Positions 17,662-26,135 of a stretch of DNA of 57,150 nt are shown piece by piece. The translations under genes and the position numbers were made by a program. The stretch is from positions 1 through 57,150 of the forward strand of contig NZ_AEJB01000328.1 of NCBI RefSeq assembly GCF_000331005.1, read 5' to 3'. Position 1 is the first letter of the stretch. Each line of letters begins with the position of its first letter. The DNA is from Streptomyces turgidiscabies Car8 (GTDB lineage: Bacteria; Actinomycetota; Actinomycetes; Streptomycetales; Streptomycetaceae). The notes below the pieces were generated by a model. The model made no database searches. It had not been told where the DNA came from and was given only the letters and a program-made list of their open reading frames with translations.

Positions 17662-20175
17662 ATGTTCCGCACAGCCCTGCGCAACGTCCTCGCGCACAAG
17701 GCCAGACTGCTGATGACCCTGCTCGCCGTCATACTCGGCGTCGCGTTCGTCTCCGGCACCCTCATCTTCAGCGACACCTACAAAAGCGCCTACGGCAGCC
17801 AGGCGGCGAAGAGCTACGCCCACGTGGATGTCCAGGTCGTGGAGAACACCGACTACTCCGGTGAGAACACCGGCATCAGCCGGAAGACGTTCGACGAGAT
17901 CGCCCGACTCGACGGGGTCGCCGACGCCGCCGGACGGGTCGAGGGGTCCGCCTCCGTCGCCGACAGGGACGGCGGGCTCATCAGCGCCGGCATGTTCAAC
18001 GCGGGCGCCAACTTCGCGCCGGGGAAGAGCGGCAAGGACCGGCTCTACGAGTTCACCGACGGCAGCGGGCCCACCGAGCCCGGGCAGGTCGCGCTCGACA
18101 AGAGGGCTGCCGAGAAGGGTGGTTACCGCGTCGGTGACACCGTGCCCGTCGCCCTCACCGGTCCGGCGAAGACGTACCGGCTCTCCGGCATCTTCACCAC
18201 CGAGAACACCTCGGTGGCCCAAGGCGGCAGCCTGGTGCTGTTCGACACTCCGGTCGCTCAGCGGCTCTACCTCCGGCCGGGCGTCTACGAGTCCGTCACC
18301 GTCACCGCAGCCCCGGGTGTTTCGAGCTCCGAGCTCGCCGCCACCGTCAGGAAGGTGCTCCCCGACTCCGCGACGGCCAAGACGGGCCGGCAACTCGCCG
18401 ACGAGGAGGCCAAGAGGGCGGCGGCAGACGCGTTGACGCTGGGTACCCTGCTGCTCGCCTTCGCCGGGGTCGCGCTCTTCGTCAGCGTCTTCCTGATCGC
18501 CAACACCTTCACCATGCTGGCCGCCCAGCGCACCAGGGAACTCGCTCTGCTGCGTGCGGTCGGTGCCTCCCGCAGGCAGGTCACCCGGTCCGTGCTGACC
18601 GAGGCGATGGCGGTCGGCGTGGTCGCCTCGGCCGCCGGTCTCGGGCTCGGCGCCGCCATCGCTGCCACAGCGCGCTCCGTGGCCGATTTCGGCGGCGGGA
18701 AGATCCCGGACGGGCCGCTGGCCGTCACGTCGACAACCGTTCTGGTCGCGGTTGTCGTCGGTGTCCTCGTCACCATGGTGGCCGCCTGGCTGCCCGCCCG
18801 ACGTGCCGCGAAGATCCCGCCGGTCGCGGCGATCGGCAGCGCGCACCTGCCGGCCACCACCAAATCCCTTGTCCTCCGGAACACCCTCGGCGGAATCGTC
18901 ACACTGCTCGGCGCGGCGATCGTCGTCGCGGGCGCCGGGGCCGGTGGTTCGCGCGGTGCGAAGATCGTCGGGCTCGGTGCCTTCTTCGCGGTGATCGGGG
19001 TCATCGTGCTGATCCCGTTGCTGTCCCGGCCCGTGATCGCGGCCGTACGGCCGCTGCTGCGGCGCGGCTTCGGGATCTCCGGCAAGCTCGCGGGCCAGAA
19101 CGCGGTCCGCAGCCCGCGCCGTACCGGCGCCACCGCCTCCGCGCTGGCCATCGGTCTCACACTGGTCAGTGGTCTGACCGTGCTCGGGGCCACCCTCGGT
19201 CAGTCCGCGGACAGGATCACCGGCGACATCGTCAAGGCCGACTACATGGTCATGGACGACGGGACGGGCCTGGACGCCTCGGCGGTCGCCGCGCTGCGCA
19301 AGGTCGGGGGCGTCAGCGCGGTGTCGCAGGAGCAGGGCGGGCTGATGACGGTCGGCCGCAGCATGCAGCAGGTTTCCGGCGTCACCGCGGCGGACTTCCC
19401 GAAGACCATCCACCTCACGGTGGTCTCCGGCTCACTGGACACACTCACGAAGGGGCAGATGGCCGTCGCCGACGACGTCGCGAGGTCCAACGGCTGGAAG
19501 ACCGGAGACACCCTGCCGGTGGGGTACGAGGACTCCGAGCGCGGCAGGCTGACCGTCGGGGCCATCTTCGAGAGCAACACCGTCGTCTCGCCGGTCGTCG
19601 TCTCCACGGACGTACTCAAGCCGCACCAGGACGAGAGCCGGATCCTGTGGATCTACGTCAAGACAGACGGCAGCACGAAGGCGAAAGCACTCGCCGATGC
19701 CGTCGCCGCGCACCCGGGGGCCACGGTGGGTGACCGGCAGGTCATCCGCGACCACTTCAACGGGGATGTCGACACCACGGTGAACATCCTGTACGGGCTG
19801 CTCGCGATCTCCCTGGTCATCGCGGTGCTGGGGGTGGTGAACACCCTCGCGATGTCGGTCTTCGAGCGGCAGCGGGAGGTCGGCATGCTGCGAGCGGTCG
19901 GGCTCGACCGGCAGGGCGTGACGCGCATGATCCAGCTGGAGTCCGTGGTCATATCGCTCTTCGGCGCGCTGATCGGGCTCGCGCTCGGTGCCTTCCTGGG
20001 CTGGGCCGTCTGTGAGGCCACGAAGGCGGACATACCCGGATACATGCTGGTACTGCCGTGGGACCGGTTCGGGCTCTTCCTGCTGCTGGCGGCACTGGTC
20101 GGCCTGCTGGCCGCACTGTGGCCCGCCCGCAGCGCCGCCCGGCTGAACATGCTCACCGCCATCAAGGCCGAGTAG
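17662..20175 (+). CDS. ABC transporter permease, FtsX-like (two-repeat type)
   Basis: 837 residues from ATG 17662. An N-terminal membrane helix (residues about 16-36) is followed by a large MacB-like extracellular domain (about 40-250). A three-helix FtsX core, a second half with another extracellular domain (about 510-690) and a second FtsX core (LLAISLVIAVLGVVNTLAMSV, then REVGMLRAVGLDRQGV) complete it. Both FtsX units carry the RELALLRAVGASR / REVGMLRAVGLDR motif. This duplicated 800-residue form is common in actinomycetes. It pairs with the upstream ATPase. The substrate is unknown. Confidence 0.9.
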   Translation: MFRTALRNVLAHKARLLMTLLAVILGVAFVSGTLIFSDTYKSAYGSQAAKSYAHVDVQVVENTDYSGENTGISRKTFDEIARLDGVADAAGRVEGSASVADRDGGLISAGMFNAGANFAPGKSGKDRLYEFTDGSGPTEPGQVALDKRAAEKGGYRVGDTVPVALTGPAKTYRLSGIFTTENTSVAQGGSLVLFDTPVAQRLYLRPGVYESVTVTAAPGVSSSELAATVRKVLPDSATAKTGRQLADEEAKRAAADALTLGTLLLAFAGVALFVSVFLIANTFTMLAAQRTRELALLRAVGASRRQVTRSVLTEAMAVGVVASAAGLGLGAAIAATARSVADFGGGKIPDGPLAVTSTTVLVAVVVGVLVTMVAAWLPARRAAKIPPVAAIGSAHLPATTKSLVLRNTLGGIVTLLGAAIVVAGAGAGGSRGAKIVGLGAFFAVIGVIVLIPLLSRPVIAAVRPLLRRGFGISGKLAGQNAVRSPRRTGATASALAIGLTLVSGLTVLGATLGQSADRITGDIVKADYMVMDDGTGLDASAVAALRKVGGVSAVSQEQGGLMTVGRSMQQVSGVTAADFPKTIHLTVVSGSLDTLTKGQMAVADDVARSNGWKTGDTLPVGYEDSERGRLTVGAIFESNTVVSPVVVSTDVLKPHQDESRILWIYVKTDGSTKAKALADAVAAHPGATVGDRQVIRDHFNGDVDTTVNILYGLLAISLVIAVLGVVNTLAMSVFERQREVGMLRAVGLDRQGVTRMIQLESVVISLFGALIGLALGAFLGWAVCEATKADIPGYMLVLPWDRFGLFLLLAALVGLLAALWPARSAARLNMLTAIKAE

Positions 20176-20193
20176 GCCGAGCGGGGCGTCGTC

Positions 20194-20238
20194 GCCGCCC
20201 GTCCGGCCGGCCCTTGCGGGAGCGGCCGGACGGGCGGC
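20194..20238. terminator. bidirectional hairpin between convergent genes
   Basis: A 16-bp perfect inverted repeat (left arm 20194-20209, right arm 20223-20238, beginning GCCGCCCGTC and its complement) with a 13-base loop lies in the 69-bp gap between the permease and the convergent hydrolase gene. It lacks a U-tract but is well placed to stop transcription from both sides. Confidence 0.75.
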
Positions 20239-20244
20239 CTCGCG

Positions 20245-21666
20245 TCAGCGCGTCGCGGGCCTCTTCAGGAACTCCGTGAGGGTCCGCGTCAGGGTGTTGT
20301 GGGCCGGGGCCGCGAAGAGCGGGTCGAGGTGGTTCATGGCGTCGTCGGTCTGGTAAGTGGCGTACGGAATACGGGAGTTGGCCACGACGGTGTGCGCCGC
20401 CTGTTCGATCGTGCCCTGGGCGTAGCTCGTCCCGAAGGCGTACAGCGGTATGTCGAGGCGGTCGGCGTGACGCAGCCGAAGGCCCAGGGAGCGGGCGAGC
20501 GCGGAGTCGGTGTAGGCGTCCGTGACGTCGAGGTCGACGGAGAGCCGGGCCGGCCAGTACCACTCCCACACGGCCGGCACCGGACCGGCGTACGACGCCG
20601 CGACCCGGCTTATCGGGGTGATCCCGGCGTCGATCCAGCCGCGTGTGTCTCCACTGTCGGCGAGGTGTCCGGAGTGCACGGTGATGGCGTTGGGCCAGCC
20701 GAATCCCGCGTCCACGAGGACGCCCAGCAGGCCCGCGTTGGTGACGGTGTACGGCAGGCTCAGGGCGTCGGGCAGCCGGGGCTGGAGCACCGAGGGGCCG
20801 GCGGGGTCGTGCAGGGCGTAGTGGCCGGCGAGCTGGTACCAGATCTGGGTGCTCTCCGCGCGGCTGCCCAGACCCACACCGCTCAGGGTCAGGTCGAAGA
20901 CCGCCCCGGCGTCGATGGCCGCGAGCCGTTCCCGTATCTCCTCCGGCGAGTCGAGGACCGGATCGCCCGTTCCGTCGAACGCCCCGAGGACTCCGCCGTC
21001 GACGACCACGAGCCCCGCGAGGTCCCGGTAGCCGGGGCAGCCGTCGAAGTCCCAGGCCGCGTACGCCATCGCGGTCGTCGCTCCCCAGGAGTGCCCGCCG
21101 AGCACCACGCGCCGGCCACCGCGCCCCGCCGACCGGACGACGGCCCGGAGATCGGCGAGGGCGAGGGGCAGGCCCCAGCGCGCGGCGAAGGGGGAGGCGG
21201 CCGGGTCCTGGACGCGGTAGTGGCCGTCCAGGTAGTAGGCGAGGGGGTCCGGACTCCCGAAGCCCGAGCGGTCGGCGAGGTTCTCCTCCCGCCGGTCGAG
21301 GGCCCACACCTGCAGGCCGGGCACGCCCGCGACCAGGTCACGGGCCAGCAGCCGGAAGTCGTTCGCGGCGCCGAACATGCCGGGCACGAGTACGAGGACG
21401 GTGGCCGCCGAGTCGGGGCCGACCTTGAGGACATGAACCCGGTCGGTCCCGGCAGGGCCGCCCCCGCCGCCCACGGGCACCGGCACGTACGGCTCCGGGC
21501 CGGCGGCGCCCTGTCCGGTGGCGTCCGGTGTGCGTCCTGCGGCCAGTACGGATCCGGCACCCGTGCCGGCCGAAGCCGAAGCCGAAGCCGGGGCCGAGGC
21601 CGAGGCCAGTGCCAGACCGCCGATCATTCCGCCCAGCACCGTACGGCGCGGCAGACGGCTCGTCAT
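20245..21666 (-). CDS. secreted alpha/beta hydrolase with Tat signal
   Basis: 473 residues from ATG 21664-21666, with GGAGG nine bases upstream. The N-terminus LPRRTVLGGMIGGLALASA is a twin-arginine signal, followed by an Ala/Ser-rich spacer, so the product is probably exported folded. The nucleophile elbow GGHSWGATTAM (about residue 188) follows the LVLVPGMFGAANDF strand-loop of the oxyanion region, and a late DAMNHLDPLFA supplies a candidate catalytic His. The overall architecture fits a lipase or esterase of about 470 residues. The substrate is unknown. The frame continues open upstream of the start, but that part is antisense to another gene and has no start signals. Confidence 0.8.
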   Translation of the reverse strand: MTSRLPRRTVLGGMIGGLALASASAPASASASAGTGAGSVLAAGRTPDATGQGAAGPEPYVPVPVGGGGGPAGTDRVHVLKVGPDSAATVLVLVPGMFGAANDFRLLARDLVAGVPGLQVWALDRREENLADRSGFGSPDPLAYYLDGHYRVQDPAASPFAARWGLPLALADLRAVVRSAGRGGRRVVLGGHSWGATTAMAYAAWDFDGCPGYRDLAGLVVVDGGVLGAFDGTGDPVLDSPEEIRERLAAIDAGAVFDLTLSGVGLGSRAESTQIWYQLAGHYALHDPAGPSVLQPRLPDALSLPYTVTNAGLLGVLVDAGFGWPNAITVHSGHLADSGDTRGWIDAGITPISRVAASYAGPVPAVWEWYWPARLSVDLDVTDAYTDSALARSLGLRLRHADRLDIPLYAFGTSYAQGTIEQAAHTVVANSRIPYATYQTDDAMNHLDPLFAAPAHNTLTRTLTEFLKRPATR

Positions 21667-22088
21667 CTCACGTACCTCCAAGGAGAGTTGATCGAGATCA
21701 GCTTCTCTCTCCCTCTCGGAGGCCCGCGCACCAGGGGTCACTTGCGCGGTCTCTCGGCGGACCTGGCGTCGGAGCACGGGCCGGTCCTTGTCGACGGGTC
21801 GCGCCCGAGGTGGGACCGGGGAGGCCGCGGGCCTGCGTTTTGGCCCACCGGCCTCCCCGGCCGCAGTCCAAGTCGGCCCGCGGGCTCGGCGGCCACCCCT
21901 CACGACCACCTTGTACGGCCAGGTCGCCGAGGCCGGAGACCGCCGACGGTGTGGCCGTACAGCTCGCGTCCTGCCCGGGAGAAACGGCCCCGGTCGGGCA
22001 CGTACCTCGTCATGATCGGCTGCGGCGCCCGTCCAGGTGCCCCGACCGGAGCCGGCGCACCCTCTCGCTCGCCCTCGGCCCGGCCCGG
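21667..22088. promoter_or_regulatory. 422-bp upstream region of the hydrolase with palindrome 21689-21700
   Basis: No gene is supported here. An inverted repeat TGATC-GA-GATCA at 21689-21700 sits 23 bp upstream of the hydrolase start, just before its ribosome binding site. Partly matching AGAG/CTCT bases extend the arms. It is a candidate operator. The rest is GC-rich sequence without further clear signals. Confidence 0.4.
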
Positions 22089-23087
22089 TCACAACCCCGC
22101 AGGCCCCCTGGCCGACGCCCGGGCCGAGACGCCGGCGCCCGTCGCCCCCCGCTCGCGCACCCGGCGTACGAGGTCGGCGGCGGCCTCCGGCCATTCGGCG
22201 TGTTCGAAGGTGAAGCCCGCGTCGAGCAACCGGCCCGGGACGACACGGCGGCTCTTGAGCAGGAGTTCGGTGTCCGAGCGGAGCGCGAACGCGCCCAGCT
22301 CCGCCATCCACCGCGTCGCCGGCAGGCCCACCGGAACACCCCACGCGGCGCGCAGCGCCTGCATGAACGCGCGCTGCGGGAGGGGGTGGGGAGCGGCGAG
22401 GTTCACGGGTCCGGCGAGGTCGTCCCGGCCGGCCAGGAACTCGACGGCGCGTACGAAGTCGTGGTCGTGGATCCAGGACACGTACTGCGCGCCACCCGCG
22501 ACCGGCCCGCCGAGGCCGAGCCGGGCCAGCCGCAGCAGGACGTCGAGGACACCGCCGCGATCCGGGCTCATGACCATGGCGGTCCGCAGGGCGACCTTGC
22601 GCGTGGCGGGCGTCGCGGCCTGCTCCTGGGCCCGCTCCCAGGCCTTGGCGATCTCGACGCTGTACGCCCAGTAGTCCGGTACGCCGGGTTCGGTGCCGCC
22701 GATGACGCCGGTCGCCTCGTCGTTGGGGGCGTCGAAGCGGTGGGCGTAGACGGTGGCCGTGCTCATCTGGAGCCAGAGCCGGGGTGGCCGCGCGGCGCCC
22801 GCGATCGCCTCGCCGACGACCCGGGCGGAGTGCACACGCGAGTCCATCATGGCCCGCAGGTTGGCGGGGGTGTAGCGGCAGCTGACGCTGCGGCCCGCCA
22901 GGTTGATCACGACGTCGCTGCCGTCGACCGCCTCGGCCCAGGCGCCCAGGGTCTCGCCGTCCCAGCTGATCTCGCGGGCGCGCGTCGGCCGCCTCGTCAG
23001 GACGGTGACGTCGTGACCGGCGGCGGTGAGCGCACGGTTCAGGACCGTACCCACCTGGCCGGTTCCTCCGGGTATGACGATCTTCAC
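22089..23087 (-). CDS. TIGR01777-family (YfcH-like) NAD-dependent epimerase/sugar-nucleotide epimerase
   Basis: 332 residues from GTG 23087, where VKIVIPGGTGQVG matches the family N-terminus and GGGGGA lies just upstream; ATG 23099 is an alternative. The extended short-chain dehydrogenase fold is clear: GGTGQVG, DVVINLAGRSV, the STATVYAHR region and WAYSVEIAKAWE. A C-terminal DUF1731-like segment (LPATRWMAELGAFALRSDTELLLKSRRV) completes the family architecture. Family function is poorly defined; the fold suggests NADP-dependent redox or epimerisation. A palindrome in its promoter (23135-23150) indicates TetR-type control. Confidence 0.85.
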   Translation of the reverse strand: MKIVIPGGTGQVGTVLNRALTAAGHDVTVLTRRPTRAREISWDGETLGAWAEAVDGSDVVINLAGRSVSCRYTPANLRAMMDSRVHSARVVGEAIAGAARPPRLWLQMSTATVYAHRFDAPNDEATGVIGGTEPGVPDYWAYSVEIAKAWERAQEQAATPATRKVALRTAMVMSPDRGGVLDVLLRLARLGLGGPVAGGAQYVSWIHDHDFVRAVEFLAGRDDLAGPVNLAAPHPLPQRAFMQALRAAWGVPVGLPATRWMAELGAFALRSDTELLLKSRRVVPGRLLDAGFTFEHAEWPEAAADLVRRVRERGATGAGVSARASARGPAGL

Positions 23088-23134
23088 GGCTTCCCCCATG
23101 ACTCGGAACTGGTGCCACGAGCGTACCGCAAATA

Positions 23135-23150
23135 TTTGAACGCGTTCAAA
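23135..23150. promoter_or_regulatory. perfect 16-bp palindromic operator over the epimerase promoter
   Basis: TTTGAACGCGTTCAAA is a perfect palindrome of the kind bound by TetR repressors. On the minus strand its TTGAAC half forms a -35 element spaced 18 bp from TACGCT (-10), so a bound protein would block the epimerase promoter. No tetR gene lies in this window next to it. Confidence 0.7.
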
Positions 23151-23288
23151 AGCTACCTGTGACGAACTGTGGGTTGGATCTGAGTAGGTCGTGAGTAGGT
23201 CGGCCCGGGTACCCCGCCGACCGGTTGCTCGGTAACTTGCGTACCTGCCAGTGACGTTCGAGCCTCGGACGGGAGGATGAGGGCCGCG

Positions 23289-23972
23289 ATGACTGCCGGG
23301 CGGGGTTCACGCGCGCTGCGGGCCACGGTGTTCGCGGCCGTCTGTGTGCTGCTCGCCGCCCTCGGCCATGTGCTGATGTCCGGCTCCTCCGTCGACCGGT
23401 GGACGCTGGCCGCCGGGGCCGTGGTCACGGGTGGCGCGGGCTGGTGCCTGACCGGGCGCGAGCGCGGACTTCCCCTGGTCGTCGCCGTGGTGGTCCTCGC
23501 CCAGGGCGCGCTCCACTCGGTGTTCACGATCACCCAGGGCCTGGTCCCGGGCGCCGCCGGTACGGCGACGGACTCCATGAACATGACCCACACCGGCACC
23601 GGTACCGGCGCCGACATGGGCACGAGCATGAACATGGGCGTGGGGGCGGGTGCGGGTCACTCGGCCCACGGCGGCTACGGCACGGACGTCCTGTCCTCCT
23701 CGTACAGCATGCTCGCCGCCCACACGCTCGCCGCACTGCTGTGCGGACTGTGGCTGGCCCATGGGGAGCGGGCCGCGTTCCGCATCGTGCGGGCGGTGGC
23801 CGGCCGGCTGGCCGCGCCGCTGCGGCTGATGCTCATGCCGCCCGCGACACCGGCCTGTCTCCGTCCCGGTCTCCGCCCGCGGCGCAACCGCTCGGACCGG
23901 GCGCCACGCCTGCTTCCGCTCGTCCACACGATCACGTCCCGGGGCCCGCCGGCCGGAGTCGCTGTCGTCTGA
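23289..23972 (+). CDS. integral membrane protein with Met/His-rich loop, possibly copper-linked
   Basis: 227 residues from ATG 23289; an ATG at 23277 directly abuts the GGGAGG and is less likely. Four to five hydrophobic segments are visible (for example ALRATVFAAVCVLLAALGHVL). A loop at about residues 95-125 is rich in Met, His, Gly and Thr (DSMNMTHTGTG, MGTSMNMGVG, GHSAHGGYG). Such methionine/histidine clusters often bind copper. It precedes a SigC-like sigma factor gene on the same strand. Homologues beside ECF factors are common in Streptomyces, but I do not know a characterised function. Confidence 0.65.
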   Translation: MTAGRGSRALRATVFAAVCVLLAALGHVLMSGSSVDRWTLAAGAVVTGGAGWCLTGRERGLPLVVAVVVLAQGALHSVFTITQGLVPGAAGTATDSMNMTHTGTGTGADMGTSMNMGVGAGAGHSAHGGYGTDVLSSSYSMLAAHTLAALLCGLWLAHGERAAFRIVRAVAGRLAAPLRLMLMPPATPACLRPGLRPRRNRSDRAPRLLPLVHTITSRGPPAGVAVV

Positions 23973-24223
23973 GACAGCTGGCTCCCCGGGCCGCTCAAGT
24001 CGGCGCCGACGTCATTCCGTCGGCCCGTGCGGGTGCTCCGGGCCCCGGCCGCGCCCACTTTCACGGGACGGCCGACCTCCCCCCGCCGGTAGCCGGCGGC
24101 GCGCGCGTGCACGTCTCGCGCACCGCCTCGCCGCCGCCCTTGCCCCGCCCGCGTGTCGTACTGCCGCGCGGGGCGTTCGAGGGCCGCCCTGCCGGATTCC
24201 GGATGATCCGAGAAGGACACCAG

Positions 24224-24919
24224 GTGATCACTCCCGTACCGCCCGCCCCGACCCTCGCGGGCTCCGCAACCCTCGTGGGCTCTACCTGCCTCGCGGGCTC
24301 CGCGGCCCCTCCGGTCGACGAGTCGATAACCGCCTGGGCGCTCGCCGCACGTGGTGGCGACCCGGTCGCCGTCGAACGCTTCGTCGGCGCCCTGCACCGC
24401 GATGTGGTGCGGTACGTCGCCCACCTCTCCGCCGATCCGCAGGCCGCCGACGACCTCGCCCAGGACACGTTCCTGCGGGCGCTCGGCAGTCTCCACCGGT
24501 TCGAGGGGCGGTCCTCCGCCCGCTCCTGGCTGATGGCCATCGCGCGGCGAGCGGTGATCGACAGCTTCCGGCACGCCGCCGCCCGGCCCCGGCTCCACGA
24601 CACGGAGGACTGGCGCCTGACCGTCGAACTGGCCCAGCCAAGCGGGCTGCCCGGCTTCGACGACGGGGTCGCGCTCCTCGACCTGCTGGCCGCACTGCCC
24701 GACGAACGCCGCGAGGCGTTCGTCCTCACGCAGCTGATGGGGCTGCCCTACGCGGAGGCGGCCGAGGTCAGCGACTGCCCTGTGGGGACGGTGCGTTCAC
24801 GTGTGGCCCGGGCCCGCGCGACCCTCGTCGGCCTGCTCGCCGAGGCCGAGATCGAAGCGGCGCCGAAGGCCGCGTCCGAGGCCGCCGACGGGCCTGCCTC
24901 GGCGGTTCTGGCCGCCTGA
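24224..24919 (+). CDS. ECF RNA polymerase sigma factor (SigC-like)
   Basis: 231 residues from GTG 24224, which has GAGAAGGA six bases upstream; ATG 24203 is an alternative. Region 2 (DVVRYVAHLSADPQAADDLAQ, then FLRALGSLHRFEGRSSARSWLMAIARR) and region 4 (LLAALPDERREAFVLTQLMG, YAEAAEVSDCPVGTVRSRVARAR) are intact. No anti-sigma zinc-finger protein is adjacent. The upstream Met/His-rich membrane protein may act as its sensor or target. In Mycobacterium SigC has been tied to copper acquisition, which makes a metal link plausible but unproven here. Confidence 0.87.
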   Translation: MITPVPPAPTLAGSATLVGSTCLAGSAAPPVDESITAWALAARGGDPVAVERFVGALHRDVVRYVAHLSADPQAADDLAQDTFLRALGSLHRFEGRSSARSWLMAIARRAVIDSFRHAAARPRLHDTEDWRLTVELAQPSGLPGFDDGVALLDLLAALPDERREAFVLTQLMGLPYAEAAEVSDCPVGTVRSRVARARATLVGLLAEAEIEAAPKAASEAADGPASAVLAA

Positions 24920-24945
24920 CGAGAGCGGCACGCCAGGGGAGGTGG

Positions 24946-25443
24946 TCACGGCTTCGCCCGGTCCGCCTCCTCCGGCAGCAGAGCGCACATCGTCTCGCGC
25001 TCCTCGGGGCCGATCATCGCCAGCCCCGACGAGACGGTGTCGGCCAGCGTCGGCGAGGCCTCCGCGAACAGGCGGCGACCCTTGCCGGTGAGGGACACCT
25101 CGACGCCCCGCTTGTCGCCGCACACCGAGCGCCGGGTGACCAGCCCGGCGTGGGCGAGGCAGGCGATCTGGTAGGTGAGCCGGGTCTTGGGACGCCCGAG
25201 CAGTTCCGCGATCCGGGTCATCCGCAGGCCGCCCCCGGGCCGTTCCGCCAGCAGGCACAGCACCAGGAACTCGTCGTGGGATACCCCGAGCGTGTCCTTG
25301 AGGACAGGGCCGAGCCGCTGCTCGATCGCCCCGGTGGCGGCCAGCAGGACCATCCAGCCCCGTAGCTCGGCCGGGAGCAGCCCGCCCTCCTCCGCGGCGG
25401 GACAGGTGGGCGGGTCGGCGGGGTGTTCGGAAGGGGCGGCCAT
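24946..25443 (-). CDS. MarR-family transcriptional repressor
   Basis: 165 residues from ATG 25441-25443. The MarR winged helix-turn-helix spans about residues 55-125 (GVSHDEFLVLCLLAERPGGGLRMTRIAELLGRPKTRLTYQIACL, wing VCGDKRGVEVSLTGKGR). It is divergent from a YceI gene, with three related palindromic boxes between, so it very probably represses both. TAGAAT lies six bases upstream of its ATG, indicating a leaderless mRNA. YceI-MarR pairs are widespread and respond to stress or isoprenoid/quinone-like ligands; the ligand here is unknown. Confidence 0.9.
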   Translation of the reverse strand: MAAPSEHPADPPTCPAAEEGGLLPAELRGWMVLLAATGAIEQRLGPVLKDTLGVSHDEFLVLCLLAERPGGGLRMTRIAELLGRPKTRLTYQIACLAHAGLVTRRSVCGDKRGVEVSLTGKGRRLFAEASPTLADTVSSGLAMIGPEERETMCALLPEEADRAKP

Positions 25444-25600
25444 GCCTCGATTCTAGCGGTTGTCCAATTTTGAACGAGGGGTTGTTCATATTTGGATAAC
25501 GGGCTAGCGTGACGCCATCACCCCATCGTCCAAATTTGGATGACCGGGTCACGTATCTCGCGCACCTCGCACGACCCTCGTTCCTGTCAGGAGACAGCTC
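25444..25600. promoter_or_regulatory. divergent MarR/YceI promoter with three helically phased operator boxes
   Basis: Box 3 (25529-25540) is the perfect palindrome TCCAAATTTGGA. Box 1 (25463-25474, TCCAATTTTGAA) and box 2 (25485-25496, TTCATATTTGGA) are degenerate copies. Centres are 22 and 44 bp apart, that is two and four helical turns. Box 2 overlaps a plus-strand promoter TTGTTC (25482-25487), 17 bp, TAGCGT (25505-25510) for yceI. A minus-strand -10 TAGAAT (25450-25455) serves marR. Confidence 0.75.
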
Positions 25601-26116
25601 ATGACCGTTGCCGTGGAAACCGGCCTGTGGCAGCTCGACCGGACGGCGTCCACCGTCGCCATCAAGCACAAGACGATGTGGAACCTGGTCACCGTGCAGG
25701 GCACCTTCGCCGTCACCGGCGGCGGTGGCGAGGTCCTCCCCGACGGCTCCGCCACGGGCACCGTGACCCTGGACGCCGCGTCCCTGGACACCAAGCACGC
25801 CAAGCGCGACAAGCACCTGCACGGGGCCGACTTCTTCGACGTCGAGAACCACCCCGAGATCACCTTCGCGGTGCGTGGCGCCGAACTCCGCGACGGTGAC
25901 TCGGTGCACGTCACCGGCCAGCTGACCGTGCGCGGCATCAGCCGCCCCACGAGCCTCACCGCACGCCTCACCGACACCGGCGCAGGCGCGCTCACCCTGG
26001 ACACGGAGTTCAGCGTGGACCGGGACCAGTTCGGCCTGGGCTGGAACCAGTTGGGCATGATCCGCGGCCGTACGACGGTCACGGCCACCCTCCGCTTCAC
26101 CCGCACCCCCGCCTGA
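25601..26116 (+). CDS. YceI-family lipid/isoprenoid-binding protein
   Basis: 171 residues from ATG 25601 with CAGGAGAC upstream. The YceI lipocalin-like barrel is recognisable from the start (GLWQLDRTASTVAIKHKTMW), the middle (HLHGADFFDVENHPEITFAV) and the end (LTLDTEFSVDRDQFGLGWN). No signal peptide is visible, so it is likely cytoplasmic, unlike E. coli YceI. YceI proteins bind long isoprenoid chains. Control by the divergent MarR repressor is indicated by the three operator boxes. Confidence 0.92.
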   Translation: MTVAVETGLWQLDRTASTVAIKHKTMWNLVTVQGTFAVTGGGGEVLPDGSATGTVTLDAASLDTKHAKRDKHLHGADFFDVENHPEITFAVRGAELRDGDSVHVTGQLTVRGISRPTSLTARLTDTGAGALTLDTEFSVDRDQFGLGWNQLGMIRGRTTVTATLRFTRTPA

Positions 26117-26135
26117 GGGGCGACGCCGCAGGGCG

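Noticed and set aside
16786..20175. Bacitracin-type sensory ABC system
   Set aside because: No histidine kinase/response regulator pair adjoins, and the permease is the duplicated FtsX form, not BceB-like.
20245..23118. Single 957-codon minus frame joining the secreted hydrolase with upstream sequence
   Set aside because: The Tat signal and ribosome binding site place the start at 21666; the upstream part is another frame of the epimerase gene and its leader.
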